A DNA stretch of 64,000 nt from the NCBI GenBank assembly GCA_028532985.1, contig JANCIK010000008.1:186001-250000 (forward strand), read 5' to 3'. This document shows positions 1-11,764 of the stretch, piece after piece. The notes below the pieces were generated by a model. The model had not been told where the DNA came from. It did not search any database and worked only from the letters and a program-made list of their open reading frames with translations. A program made the translations under genes and the position numbers. This stretch comes from Stropharia rugosoannulata (Eukaryota; Basidiomycota; Agaricomycetes; Agaricales; Strophariaceae). Numbering within the stretch: the first letter of the stretch is position 1; the number at the start of each line of letters is the position of its first letter.

Positions 1-131
1 TACGCAAGCTCAGTAGCAATCCACTAACATATGTGCCCTAGTAACAAAGTCCCCCAGTCACAACAGAGAAAGGTAAAATGCAGGATGATTTTACTGCTCT
101 ATAGTAATTCCGCTGGCCGTTATTAATACGA

Positions 132-1300
132 TCAGTTGCTCATCAGCTCATCCATGCGGTATCTGTCATCAAACGAAGTATGAAATCCCACATAACCAAG
201 TACGAAACTCTTCCATGCATCATATGCCTTGCAATCGGCAGCAAGAATATTAGACACCCTTGCTTCCACCTCCACAACGTTGTTCGCCATCCGTCCACAG
301 GCCTCCAAGTTGGACACCCCTTCCGCCCTTGCCAGACAAGAGACATAGTTCACATTCTCCCCGCGTACCTCCTCTTTATAGAATGAGAGGACATCACTTT
401 GCCGGAGAAGTGGTCAGCTTGTGGATCGTGGACATAGAAGCATTTAAAACCTCACTTTAGCCATCCGATAAAGTCCATGGCGTCAGGGAGACACTAGAGA
501 GCGCAGTATTGGTATATATAAATGCTACTTGTAGCTTGATTAAGTGCGTACCTGGATGTAGCGCTCTAAAGAAATATCACGCGGGAAGGCCGTCAAAACA
601 TACGTTGCAGAAGAAGCAGACATTTGTCGAGTGAACGCAGGGTATGAAGTAGCGTGTAGTGATGCCTACAGTTTTTAAATACAAAGCACAAGTTCATCCA
701 AAGGTGATTACTGTACCTCCATCTGCTTCAAAGTTTGAAACTCCATTGAAGACGCATTGATGAGGTTGAGGGCGGCCGTCAGGATGATGTTCGCACCAAT
801 GGGTTCGTACTGGTCTGGAATTTCTCGAAGAAATTCTGCAAGGCTATCGAGGACCGGTTCCATCTGCTTCTCCCCGCGGATAAAACGTTCAATGAACACC
901 CGAATGGCAGTATTGTCGTTCTCATAAGTGTCATCAACAAATACCAGGAATGCAGTATATAAAGCCATGAACACCTGCGTTCCGTCACGGTCCATATGCG
1001 CGTACGCCGTCATAGACATGATAACGCCTGACGGAATATGCGGCCTAAGTGAAAGAACTGCTGGGTCTGTACCCATGGGGTACCCTTTCGATATTGCGCG
1101 TTCGCAGCATAGGTCATGCAGTTCCTGGTTGTATGGGGTGACAATGTATGGAACATTCATTTCGTTAAGCATTGTATTCACAACCTTGCGAATTGCGATC
1201 TTCTGATCCACAGGGAACTAAATTCGATTATTAACCTGCTGTTTAAGCCAATATAAAAAAATTCTGTACATACATCGGTTTGTTCTTGAGTGGAGGTCAT
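132..1300 (-). CDS. Trichodiene-synthase-like sesquiterpene synthase, five exons, apparently intact
   Basis: Minus-strand model join(1300..1274, 1217..717, 665..552, 493..456, 396..132), all GT-AG introns, about 314 aa, a normal length for the fungal TRI5-type class I terpene cyclases. The long second exon lacks its own ATG (it would open at GTG 1211). A 9-codon first exon starting MTSTQEQTD, spliced GTATGT...TTTAG, gives a clean start. The aspartate-rich metal-binding motif DDTYE lies near residues 104-108. The NSE-type motif NDVLSFYKE, assembled across the last intron (N about 227, S231, E235), completes Mg-diphosphate binding. A C-terminal RY pair sits in FDDRYRMDEL. By family knowledge the enzyme ionises farnesyl diphosphate in the cytosol and cyclises it; the product cannot be read from sequence. 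Three partial copies lie elsewhere in the window. It could be trichodiene synthase or another sesquiterpene cyclase of the same fold. Confidence 0.85.
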
Positions 1301-2404
1301 GGGAATCAGGTTCAGTTAGCTTAGGTAGTGCAACTAGAGATGTAGAGGGAGTGAGATTAGTAAATGCTTGTTGAGTCTGGAGTTTACAGTCGCACCATCA
1401 TTTATACCCTGTCGACCTGTCTTCCATGCCTGCATTACTCGCTTTAGTTGTGTATGTGGGTGAGCCTGACAATGATGCACGGAGCAGATGACTTTAGGCT
1501 CACCGTGAGGCGAAGGAAACTATTTTTATCACGCCATATTTACGGTGACTCCTTGCAGCCGAGAAGGCCGTGATAACGAAACACATTTGCACTTGAGCTG
1601 GAAATGAGAGGTGTGTGCTGCTATGAAGCCAGTCATATTTGAATAGAAACTCCCATGTCACCAATCACCGTAAGTCAAGAAGCGACCTACACATGATTCT
1701 ACAAGTGTGTCTCCAAGCTCACATCGTCTTCGATTTTATCGGCATAGCAAGATCCTGAGTATGACAAGTGAAATGGAAACAGCGTGGATCGTGGGCCGAG
1801 TGATACCGGGCTTTGACAAAGTAGTCTGCGGTATGATATCAAGTAGAAGGAATGATAAGGCAAGCCTTGCTTACAGCCTTGAAAAGGGTACATTGAAACT
1901 ATTTTACACGCCTTCCAAAGAGCGGTACTGTCCATTAAACGTTTTGTAGATTCTAAAATTATCTTGTGATAGGATTGAGTGTGAACTAGTCATGTACAAC
2001 TTACGGAGTCCGGGTAACGTGGAAGATACTGTACAGAAATATTCGCGGTAGGCCAACCGCAGGTCACGAAGTAGTTGTCATTAATCATTACCGCTCCTGA
2101 TAGGTCAATACGACATTTGTCCACGGGAAAGAACAACCCGGTTGCAGATCATATACAAAGAGCAAAGCGAATACCGTACCAATTGAAGGTATCATTGTCA
2201 CACGATCCCCAAAGTCTAATAGCCTTCCTGAGAATGCGTGAACCTAACTTCGTATCACGAGAACATCGGGCCCGTTGGACCCCTTGTGGCCTAGGCATAA
2301 ATTCGGCAGCACAGCATTACATGCCGACAAAGGACTGGCCACGTGTGCCGAGGTCACAGAGAATAGAGGTCAGCCTGACGATTCCGATGTTTGGACAACT
2401 AAAT
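1301..2404. other. No gene supported
   Basis: This 1.1-kb stretch upstream of the terpene synthase presumably contains its promoter. Short open frames occur on both strands (for example plus-strand 1707-1949 and 2075-2407), but none shows a recognisable motif, a convincing splice model or a second copy in the window. I see no repeat structure here. Confidence 0.5.
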
Positions 2405-3090
2405 TAGAGGGCAAATAGAACAGGCAGTGTGTCGGTCAGTGTGGTCAATGCATCAGTGCATGGTCAGTGTATCAAAATACACTGACTTACCGCCAAGCCA
2501 CACTGACCTCACACTGACCTTTGCACAGCTTTTCTTATCGTAAACCATGCTTCGTCGGCACGGATACGGCCTGAACCACGGCAGGACACGGCATTGCCTC
2601 GCCGTTCATTACTGCTGGGCAGTATTGATCAAAACGCAACTACGGCTGGCATGCCGATTGTCATGTTGAGTCGGCTATACATCTGTGATGCAGGACGAAC
2701 GGGTTGTGTCAGAATACAGCCATTAAATGTATATATGAAAAATACATTAGACTTACTATATTTCATATGTATTATAGATGTTTGTAAAGCTGCATACAGC
2801 TTTTATTTTAGAGCAAAAGTAATATACCATGGGTTTATTCAATCAATAATCGATGCCGAGTCAGTGTATAGCAAACTGTATGCGTGCGGCACACCAAGAA
2901 TAGTGTATTAATATTAACTACATACTTTCCGCATAACTGCACATCGGAAGCACGGACCTCACACTGTTCAAAACTGACCCCGCACTGACCTACACTGACT
3001 TATACTGACTTGTACCAACTTCACACTGACCCACAGATCTCACACTGACCTTCACTGACCTCTACCAACCAACATAGACCAACACTCGCC
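2405..3090. mobile_element. Small non-autonomous element with CACTGAC motif clusters at both ends
   Basis: About 100 bp at the left (2410-2520) and 140 bp at the right (2950-3085) are packed with CACTGAC or its complement GTCAGTG, whereas the 430-bp middle is AT-rich and free of it. The termini are loosely inverted (left GGCAGTGTG, right ending AACACTCGCC). It encodes nothing I can support. The layout resembles a MITE or deletion derivative with subterminal transposase-binding repeats. I could not fix a target duplication, so the borders are approximate. Confidence 0.45.
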
Positions 3091-3319
3091 GTATTTGGAC
3101 ATGTGCTAATCAATAATCATGCACATATGTATGGAAATTATACCAAATGTACAGTGTTGAGATATGTATGTCTCGGTTCAGGAGTGCCGCTGTCGTGCGG
3201 CGATCATGCGTCACAAGTACATAAGGGTCGTATTTCACGGACCTTGACCTATGCTTTAATGTCTTGTATTACTTGGACACTTGCATTGATATGTATATTC
3301 ACCGACTAATACAAGTTAA

Positions 3320-3650
3320 GTATGATGAGCTGATGACGATATCGGACTGTCGGATGCAATGGAGCAATGATGGAGGTCTTGTGATAAGCGACCGAGGGTA
3401 CACAAAAAATGTACTTTGGCGGGGAACTGTATCTAACTTGAAGTGATAGGAGAGTAGTAGTATTGGTCAGATGATGGCGCCAACCTCGAGGTACAGCAGT
3501 GATGTTGCGATCAGCAGCAGCAGACAGTCGGCAGATAGTGACACAATAGTGACAGATACGACGACAGAGGCGGACTAAGTATTTGGGCAGTAGCTGTCTT
3601 GTGTGTGGCAAGTGCATTCAGACCAAACACGCAAGTTGAATCGGAAATGG
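3320..3650. repeat. Dispersed repeat shared with 51350-51640
   Basis: The segment around 3480-3640 contains the string AAGTGCATTCA followed by ACCAAACACGCAAGTT and recurs almost intact at about 51495-51640, in the same orientation. The upstream part (3320-3460) matches 51350-51490 only weakly. No coding capacity is evident. The element type is unknown. Confidence 0.5.
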
Positions 3651-5189
3651 TCCATTTAAATAATTATATTCAGATTAGAACACGGTCGCGTTATATATAG
3701 CAGCGAGCGGCAGGGCGACAGCTAGTTGGTGTCAAAGTCCGACGGCGCACGGAAACAGACGAGGGGGGGAGGCGACAAATGACTGTGTTGGGACCGGAGA
3801 AATGGTAATTACTGACGATGCAAATCATTCCGATGAGCGCGGGCTATCGATATAAACAACGGCACGGGAGAGCCGACGAAAAAGTGAGAAGGACATAGAG
3901 ACGGTGCCTGCCGCAGCGCAGGTGAGCGCCTGAGACGACATGTTATAGGGGGGTACCAAGTACGCTCCTCACTTTTGCTGGCCTCACCTGGAAGTACATA
4001 GTAACTCCGCCCATTTATACGGTAACGGAGGTGAGTCCCAGAGAACTGCATGTAGCAGCAAAAAAGATCGCGACGGCAGCCAGGGGTCAATCGAGGTATA
4101 AGTATGATGAAGAGTTGGGACAGGATAAAACAGGAAGCAGAACAGCGCATTGTCAGGATAAAATACAGGAAGACATATTTCAAGACCAAGTGAAAGCCGA
4201 ATAGTCGGAGGGGAGGGTCGCCAGTTCCAGGAAAGTACGCGCAAGTGAGCACAGAGAATAGAGGCCGGAAGGGTGTACCACAGCGCCTAATATATAATAT
4301 GTGCGATGAGCCGGGGTAACATACGAACCTGATAGTAGAAGTGTCGCAAGAGATTCGGCCGGATACTGGTGTTTGTTGAAGAAAATAGAAAAATAAAAAA
4401 AATAAAAAAATAAAAAAGAAGGAGGAGGAGGAGGGAAAGAAGGAGGGGATTCTTCTGGAGAATAGACAGTAATATGACACTCAGTCCCTCTTTGTCTACC
4501 TACAACCTTGTTCAGTGGAGCTGGGTACATCATGTATTAATAGGTTTATTACATATCTTGCCGGCTGAATAGCGAGGTGGACCCTTTATCAACCCTTTTT
4601 TTTGCATATTTTTGTCAGCAGAATACTCGCTTACACCGCCTAGATCTGTCTAGCACCCGAATACAGCTCGGCCGTGACCGTAATCTAATCCAGATGTGCT
4701 AGGTGATGCCGCCTTCGATCTAGTTAAATCAACTCCTGAAGTCATTTCATATACCTCTTAAAGCTTTTCCTATCCCCTAGGTCAGCAATTACAGCTAATA
4801 TATGTATGCTTTGCTCAACTTCAATTTAAACAGCGGCAACTTGTCCCGCAACTTGCCCGCAACTCAACTGGTAATGGCAAGGCAATAGCAATGACCAGCA
4901 GTGGTTTACCATCAGGTAACATTGCTTAATTTTATATTTAAACCGTCAAATATATATACTAATTTAGTGAGGGACTACATTTCTTTCTACTTTATTTGGA
5001 TCCAACGTGTAGCACCATAAAGCTGCGTGCCAGTTGCGCGCAGGACTCGGGTGCAAGTACGGCGCAAGCGGGGTTCACAAGCGCCAGCGCGAGAATATGA
5101 TTATGAAATCGTCTACATTTATGGTAACTAGGCACGTGTTTTCAAACTCAGTATTCGCGAGTGCTATTCGCAACAGACATAAATGGCCA
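3651..5189. other. Non-coding stretch with a purine-rich tract
   Basis: No supported gene. Positions 3720-4320 are G+A-rich on the plus strand and resemble, without matching in register, the minus-oriented promoter-like arrays seen later in the window. Positions 4380-4445 form a low-complexity A/G tract (AAAATAAAAAA followed by GGAGGAGGAGG). The open frames on the minus strand at 3809-4533 are Ser/Phe/Pro-rich shadows of this bias. From 4540 to 5189 I see nothing. Confidence 0.5.
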
Positions 5190-5385
5190 GCCAGAGATTC
5201 ATCCTGGCGTGAGTCCGGCCGGAGCGGCATGATCATCGGAGCTTGAACGTAATGTTGATCGTCTCGTGGGCAACTCGTGGGAGTAATGTCCATTATTACC
5301 AACTTTCGCCATCCCATTCCTGTCTACTTTTAGCGCCGGTTCATCAGTTCAACTCTGCTTTCACGAAGCGTATGGAATGTTGAAT
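5190..5385 (+). repeat. Terminal repeat A of composite element I, left end
   Basis: Begins near ATTCATCCTGGCGTGAGTCC, then CCGGCCGGAGCGGCATG, then the conserved block GTGGGAGTAATGTCCATT. The same end sequence occurs at about 31490-31700 (+), 57300-57500 (+), and inverted at 22690-22905 and 40255-40445. It is interrupted at 5385 by the CACTA-type transposon and resumes at 14677. The ancestral junction is seen uninterrupted near 31677-31699 and 57489. Confidence 0.7.
5379..5385. other. Target-site duplication GTTGAAT, left
   Basis: The 7-bp GTTGAAT directly before the transposon is repeated directly after it at 14677-14683. Uninterrupted paralogous copies of terminal repeat A carry a single GTTGAAT at the same spot, so this is a genuine insertion duplication and not part of the transposon. 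Confidence 0.8.
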
Positions 5386-5628
5386 CCCAGTGAGAATCGA
5401 CCTTATTCAGGTCTATTCAACACCTTTGCGATCCATAGAATACTTAGAAATCTAAACATCATCTAATCATATCCATAAGGCCGTTTTGTATCCATATCGA
5501 CATTCTTTAATATCTATACATATCTATTAAGGCACGACGCACCTCATCTATGGCCGCACTGGGAGCGCAGCAACTTCTCCGTACGAAGCCCCTTCGTCTC
5601 GATTATCCTGACCCACTACAACACCCCC

Positions 5629-8600
5629 ATGCCCCCAGAAAAGCAGTATTTTTGTAAATGTTCTGTTTGTATGCGACATGGCCGCACTGAGCCAAAGCTG
5701 GTGTCAAGAGCAACATACAATCGACACCGTTCCACAGTGCCAAGTCCCACGCAGTCATATACAGTGTATCTACAGCAGCACGGCCAGGCACTGCAAGCGC
5801 CAACTGTGCAAGCGCAAATGACGCAGGGAGAAGCGCCCTTCCCAAATACCACTGTCTCCGAAGGCTCTAGTTTGACAAACTTAGCACCAGCTGCCAGGAG
5901 AGCTGTCATGCCACCCGCTATGCCGGCCCATATTGAGCCGAACCGAGGTGGTACAGATCTTTCCGAATCATCTGCTAGTGCAGCAGAAGTTGAGCAACAT
6001 GGTCACTGGGAACCCGTACTGGATAATGTGGGGCCAATTAATGAAGACATATTTGATGACATGTATGAAACAGCGGAGGAGGAGCAAACTCGACTGCGAC
6101 AAATTCAACCATTTCAAGTACCAGAGGGACAGCTTGCTCCGCATTCGGAAGAAAATAATGAGGAGATCCAGCACGGAGTACGTTTTCTTATCTTCGTTTC
6201 TCATTCGTTGTCATTCTTATGTGTATATTAGCACGAGGGCGTCACCGATCCTGGCAGTCTCGAAGATATGCACATACGGTCGCAACAAGAAATTGCGGAT
6301 GGTTTAGCGGCTATGTCAGCGGCTTCAGACAACCATAATGATGCCAACAATGACGAAGATGCCAGCCTACTACTCGAGCATTTTAAGCTATCACAGGACT
6401 TTATTTCCGCGCTGCGTGAGGCTACGTTGGATAAAGACACATTGCCTCAAGAAGTTATTGACCGTCTTCGAAATCCACGGGAAGGTGTCTACAGTCTTGA
6501 TAACAATCCAGCTCTTCAAACAGCACTTGAATTCTTCATTGGAACAAGTTCCGCTTCGGAGGAAGTGTACAACAGCGTGCGAGATACACACAACCGTTCT
6601 CTGGCTAGCTTAGGCATAGAAGATGCAGAGATCCCCTCACTGCACGAACTAAAGCATCAAATTGAAGACATTACTGGTATTCATTCAATGAAGCACGACA
6701 TGTGCATAAACACCTGTATGGCGTACACTGGTCCCCTTGCAGATCTCGAGCACTGTCCTATATGCCGCGAGCCGCGCTTTGACCAGCAATTACTGACTCG
6801 GACCAACGTAAGGAAACCTCGGCGCCAATTTGATACTATTCCCTTGGGACCTCAGTTGCAAGCGCTCTGGAGTAGTCCCGAAGGCGCTAAAGACATGCGC
6901 TACCGGAGGGAGAAGACGGAAGAAGTTCTCAGAGAGGCCAGAGCAAACCACGGACACATCAATAAATATGACGACATATTTTGCGGCTCCGCTTACCTTG
7001 AAGCGCACTCAAGCGGGAAAATTCAACCTAATGATACTGTCTTGATGCTTTCTATCGACGGTGCCCAGCTATATCAAAGTAAACAGTCCGATTGCTGGAT
7101 CTATATTTGGGTTGTACTGGATCTCGGACCCGACAAGCGCTATCGCAAAAAGCATGTGTTACCTGGTGGATTTATACCGGGTCCGAATAAACCCAAGATT
7201 GTTGATTCATTTCTTTTTCCAGGTTTTCACCATGTTATTGCACTGATGAAGGAGGGTCTACGAGCATGGGATGCTCTTGACAAGGCTGTTATAACATCTC
7301 GCCTATTTGCTCTGCTTGGTACTGCGGATGCGCCTGGGCTTGTATACCTAAACGGCACAACTGGACATCGAGGAGCATATGGCTGCCGGCTGTATTGCCC
7401 TATCAAAGGACGACGCAAGAGAGGAGCCAAACAATATTATCCTGCACTGTTAAAGTCACTTGAAAATCCACCCGTTCAAGGCTGTGATCACCCTGATGTT
7501 GATCCGAGACACATGCGTATTGGAACACCAGAAGAATATCTCAGAGGACTCGACCACCTACTTAGTGCACAGAATCCTACCCAATACCGAGACTATCGAA
7601 GAGAAACAGGCATTACTAAATCATCTATTTTTAGCGCCTTTCCTCCGAATCACACTCTACCTGTACCAGAGTGCTTTTCAGAGGACCTCATGCATTTACC
7701 TGCTCTGAATATTATGCAACTTATGATCAGGCTTTGGCGTGGAACTCTGGATTGCGATGCATCTGACGATAGATCTACTTGGGACTGGCGAGTTCTTATT
7801 GGAGAGACATGGCAAAGGCATGGAAAGCGAGTCGCAGATGCTACACCCTACCTTCCCGGCTCCTTTGATCGCCCTCCCCGCAATCCTGCTGAAAAAATAT
7901 CAAGCGGATATAAAGCTATGGAATTTCTGACTTACTTCTATGGGCTGGGGCCGGGTTTTTTCTATAGTATCTTGCCGAACAAATATTGGAAGAACTTTTG
8001 CAAGCTTGTTGCTGGAATTCGTCTTCTTAGCCAGCGCACGATTACAAAGGCTGACGTCATTCAAAGTCACGGTCTACTTGTGTCATTTGTTCTCGAATAC
8101 GAGAACTTGTACTACCAGCGTATGCCTAGTCGCTTACACTTCTGCCCACAGTGTATTCACGCGCTCCTGCATATTGCACCAGAGGTTATACGCATGGGAC
8201 CCGGGATCTGCTATGCGCAATGGGTTATGGAGAGGACAATAGGAAATCTTGGTGAGGAAGTACGACAACACTCAAATCCTTTTCAGAATTTGTCCCAGCG
8301 CGGTGTACGCCGGGCTCAGGTTAATGCACTCATGGCATTAATGCCTAATTTTGATCCGCCCCAGAAATCCCCTTCGGTCTCAAAGGATCTTGGTGGTGGA
8401 TATATTCTATTAGGTTCCCGGGAGCGCTATTCACATGCAGTTGCAGACAATGAGCTCCAGTGTCTCAAGGAGTTCTATCAAGCGCATGGCATTGAGCTGG
8501 ACAGCAGCTGGAAAACCAGTATCCAAAAGTGGGCTCGGCTTCGTCTTCCCAGTGACCAAATTGTCCGCAGTGCCTGGAAGGAAAAGGCGAGACCTCTGCA

Positions 8601-9009
8601 AAATGTGAGGATATCTCGGAATGTCATGGCAAGTTTTACTCGAAATATATTTCAATATTTACTAATTTTTTAACAGTACAAGGAGAATGGTCAAGACGAA
8701 GCTTGTTTTGGAGAAGTTCAATATTTCTTCCAGCTAAAGCTTCACGGAAATGACGAGACTGTGGCATTAATCTCCAGGTATTCGGACCCCAACCGCCACT
8801 TGCAGCAGGAGTCTAGTGGTACCTTGCTGGTTTGCACCTACCAGAACCGCACGGCCCTACAAATAATTCTTGCAAAGCAAATCATTAGCTGTGTGGGCAT
8901 GATTCCGTTCAATGATCCCTGTGACAATCAATTCTTTGTATGCCCAAAAATGGGAATGGAAATAGCTTGTCTGGCAGGTATTGCAGAGGATGATACAGGA
9001 GATATATAG
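5629..9009 (+). CDS. Tnp2-type transposase (Transposase_21 family), 1092 aa
   Basis: Model join(5629..6177, 6232..8628, 8677..9009), all junctions in frame. Intron 1 is GT-AG; intron 2 is a GC-AG intron (GCAAGT donor after residues NVM). The N-terminus has a C-x-C-x2-C cluster (YFCKCSVC) and an acidic Ser/Gln-rich linker. The core has the features of the plant and fungal Tnp2 family: a KHDMCINTCMAY Cys-rich stretch followed by CPICREPRF, then LMLSIDGAQLYQ, FIPGPNKPK, and GAYGCRLYC later. These support a DDE-type transposase acting on the element's own ends in the nucleus. No internal stop or frameshift is seen, so the element could be autonomous. The alternative start at 6268 would remove the zinc cluster and is less likely. 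Confidence 0.85.
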
Positions 9010-9540
9010 TAGTAATACTTTCAGTAGATAGTTCTTACAGTAGTCGTACAATGAACATTTCGTTTGATTGTACTCGGAATGTAGATTACTTATTCATTTC
9101 ATACCTCACCGTACAGGGACCGGTATTACTCTATAATTAGCTGGTAGGCAGAATGTACCCTAAAGCATATAATACAACTTATTTAAAGAGGACCCCTGCA
9201 TTACAGGAGCCAGAATACATGAACAGTTCAGTGCGTACGGCTAAGTGCACCAGGTGGATGTACAAATCAGATATTCCCGGATTATTCCCACGCTGCATTG
9301 CCTGTGGCCAAACTCCGTGGCATCGGTTGCTCTGCTGTCTTAGCCATTGTGGGCCGCCATTCACAGAGTTCTGTGAGGCCAAAGATATACAGTGCTTTAG
9401 GCCACCACCCTCTCTGCCTCACCTCCCCAACTGAACATCCAAGAAATACAACAGCAAAGATAGTGATCTGAGGGAGAGTGCAACATCAGGGAGGAGCAGG
9501 AGGCATCGGTAAGTGCAGAGTTATTTCCCAAGAATGTTAA
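9010..9540. other. Transposon intergenic stretch
   Basis: About 530 bp between the transposase stop and the captured fragments. I see only short unsupported frames. It presumably contains the transposase polyadenylation region. Confidence 0.4.
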
Positions 9541-10600
9541 CTAATAGGATCCTCTCCAGCCGTATCTACTGCTAAAGAACCATAGTAATCGGCCTAATCG
9601 CTCTTGAGTCTTAACTCTCTCATAATTTCCCCTGTCCGAACCGCCCCATCCTGCAAACCAGCCGGAGCCCCTGGATGCTTTTGCAGCACTTCCACTGGGA
9701 ACAAACCCGCCAACGAAATCTTCATCCACCTCATATCCTTCGACATTGCCGCCTTGGATCTCCTCAAATCTGCCAGATGTAGTGCGCTCGTGGACAACTG
9801 AGTGAGTCGATTCCGAGGACGAAGATGAACGAGATGCTCTGGCTGGGTTGTTCGCCGATGGAAATGGCATTTGCCTCTTTCTCCCCCCCATGCCTCGTTT
9901 TATGCCTATTGGGCTGACACGGGCTTGCAACCATGCACACGAATACGTCAGGGCGCCCCGCCATCAGATTGGGCACCTGGTTGTCCTCAATGACCAGCGC
10001 ATCATCCGCCGCCTGGATGCGCACCGTGTCGCCGTTGCGCACTGTGCCCAGAATAGCACGTCCGTGCAGACAACGTGTGCGATGGTGTGGGCACTGTACA
10101 CGTCCGAGTAGCCATGCTTCACAAGCCAGGCGCGGGCGCTGTCGTCAACGTCGAGGGTGATGCGGTGGTCTGCAAGACGGGCATTGATGTTAGCCAGGTG
10201 CAGGGGACGACCTTGAGGATGGAGCTGCACAAGAGCAGCTCGGGCGGGAAGTACTCGTGGGCCTCCATTCCTGTCAATGAGCCTGTTGCGACGTCTATTG
10301 ACAGATTCACTTACAGTCTGCAGCAGAATTCAGCAACTGGTGCTGGATTCCAACAATTCTTTGCAGTTCAATGCGGACGTCAGTATGATGGCAGATAACG
10401 GGGAGGAAGATGCAGAGAACAGGTGCAAACTTACCAGAAGTCGCTCGTTCCAATACTGACACCGATTTATGGCGGGAACTTGGGTTCTTCGCAAACCAGC
10501 GACGAATCACATTGAGCTTACCCATGCACTCGGGTGCGGCATGAATTTGTTCTGGTGCCCGTCTTTCTACACTAAACAAGTTGGCAGCAATGAGCACGGG
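9541..10600 (-). pseudogene. Mosaic of captured gene fragments, including an Hsp100/ClpB C-terminal domain
   Basis: On the minus strand about 9960-10290 encodes pieces of the C-terminal small domain of a ClpB/Hsp78-type disaggregase: EYFPPELL, ILKVV, NARLADHRITLDVDD, ARAWLVKHGYSDVY, then RNGDTVRIQAADDALVIEDN. The pieces sit in three frames, so at least two frameshifts and a short deletion separate them. The equivalent of the usual GAR-P loop reads SAHTI, another sign of decay. Flanking minus-strand frames at 9541-9830 (Ser-rich, then GWGGSDRGNYERVKTQ) and 10430-10600 (GKLNVIRRWFAKNP) also look like protein but I cannot name them. No intact gene spans them. Gene-fragment capture by a DNA transposon explains the arrangement best. 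Confidence 0.7.
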
Positions 10601-10725
10601 CCTGCCGAAGCGGCCAATGCTGCCCTGCCTGCTGCATGTACATGTTCTGGGAGCGCATCTGGTATCAAGTTATTTATTGGATGTATGCAGTTTACACGGG
10701 TTTGAATACAAGTCTATTTAATGGC

Positions 10726-11599
10726 CTACTTTGCTTCATGATTGTCACTGAACCTCAATTTCTTGCGAGGTGGAGAGCGTTGCATTGGACGCCATATGAT
10801 TGATTCTTCCGCTGCCTGAAATGCGTCAACTTGCTCCACTACAGATGCTTTTTGATCTGCTGCTTCATACTCTTGCCGGGACCTTACTAAATGCCTACCC
10901 AGCGCATTTTCTGGATCTTTCACCTCGGATATAGCCTGGCCGTCTATAGCTACAGCTGTCTTGGCCTTTGTTACCAGGTTTTTGCCGTTTGGCGTCCGCT
11001 GCATTGGGCACCAGACACTGGACGAGTCTGTTTCTGTCTCTGAAGTGTCTCCTGGATCTTCGGCCTTGCATATAGCTGCGGCTGCGGCAGCCTTGGCTTT
11101 TTTCTCTTTCTTTTCTTTCGCTTGAACCTTCTTCCAAGCAACAAATTCAGGGAACTGATCGTCAAATTCCTTCCACATTGCATCCATTTTCCTTTGGAAA
11201 ACTGGGTCCTAAACTATCATTAGATAGAGGGTGTACAGGCTCATAGTACCAGCTCACCAAAATATCAAATGATTCGTCTGAATTATCGGATGCGCTTTCT
11301 GATCCGTCGGAATGACTGGAATCGTAGTATTCAACTTTGGGAGCTGAAACATTGTCTATAACGTCCAGGGGTAAGTGAGAAGGCTTTCTCAGGTCTGTCA
11401 TCTGCAATAGCAAAATTGTCATTACTCGATGAAAAGAGGCAGCTGCTTTGGGTGCTGTATTTACCTGTAACTCGATCTCGTTTGGATCCGAGGTGGGAAC
11501 TACCTCTGAGTTGTTCAAATTCCCTGTCTGAAGTCTGCTAACACTCCCCCAGTCCCATTCCAGGACAGCTTCAGAGCTAGTATCAAGTAAGTTTTTCAT
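10726..11599 (-). CDS. Accessory transposon ORF, 253 aa, lysine/alanine-rich
   Basis: Minus-strand model join(11599..11465, 11401..11258, 11208..10726); introns GTAAAT...TTGCAG and GTGAGC...TTTAG keep frame. The N-terminal part is acidic and Ser/Asp-rich (HSDGSESASDNSDESFD). It is followed by FDDQFPEFVAWKKVQ and a run of alternating Lys/Glu and Ala (EKKEKKAKAAAAAA) that would form a charged helix. Two similar peptides, VWCPMQRTPNGK and IWRPMQRSPPRKK, form an internal repeat. No catalytic motif is visible. It is transcribed divergently from the next gene across a 165-bp gap. It may act as a TnpA-like DNA-binding or accessory protein of the element, but that is inference. An upstream ATG at 11626 would add nine residues. 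Confidence 0.65.
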
Positions 11600-11764
11600 A
11601 TTAAGCCTGATATAGAGGAGGTACAAAGCAGCTTGCTATGTACCGACGGACCGCAGTGCGTAATTTGATCATATGACCGTATTTGTTCCTATCTCAGACG
11701 TGCATCGTAACTTGTTACCACCTACTCCTTCCGCCTTTGAACCAGTCTCTATACACTCTATACT
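11600..11764. promoter_or_regulatory. 165-bp divergent promoter region of the transposon accessory genes
   Basis: The start codons of the 253-aa ORF (minus, 11599) and the ten-exon ORF (plus, 11765) are separated by only 165 bp, so both promoters must lie here or overlap the genes. I see no unambiguous TATA box. Confidence 0.45.

Noticed and set aside
3809..4533. Minus-strand frames with poly-Ser/Phe stretches
   Set aside because: They arise from the A/G-rich tract at 4380-4445 and have no second copy or motif.
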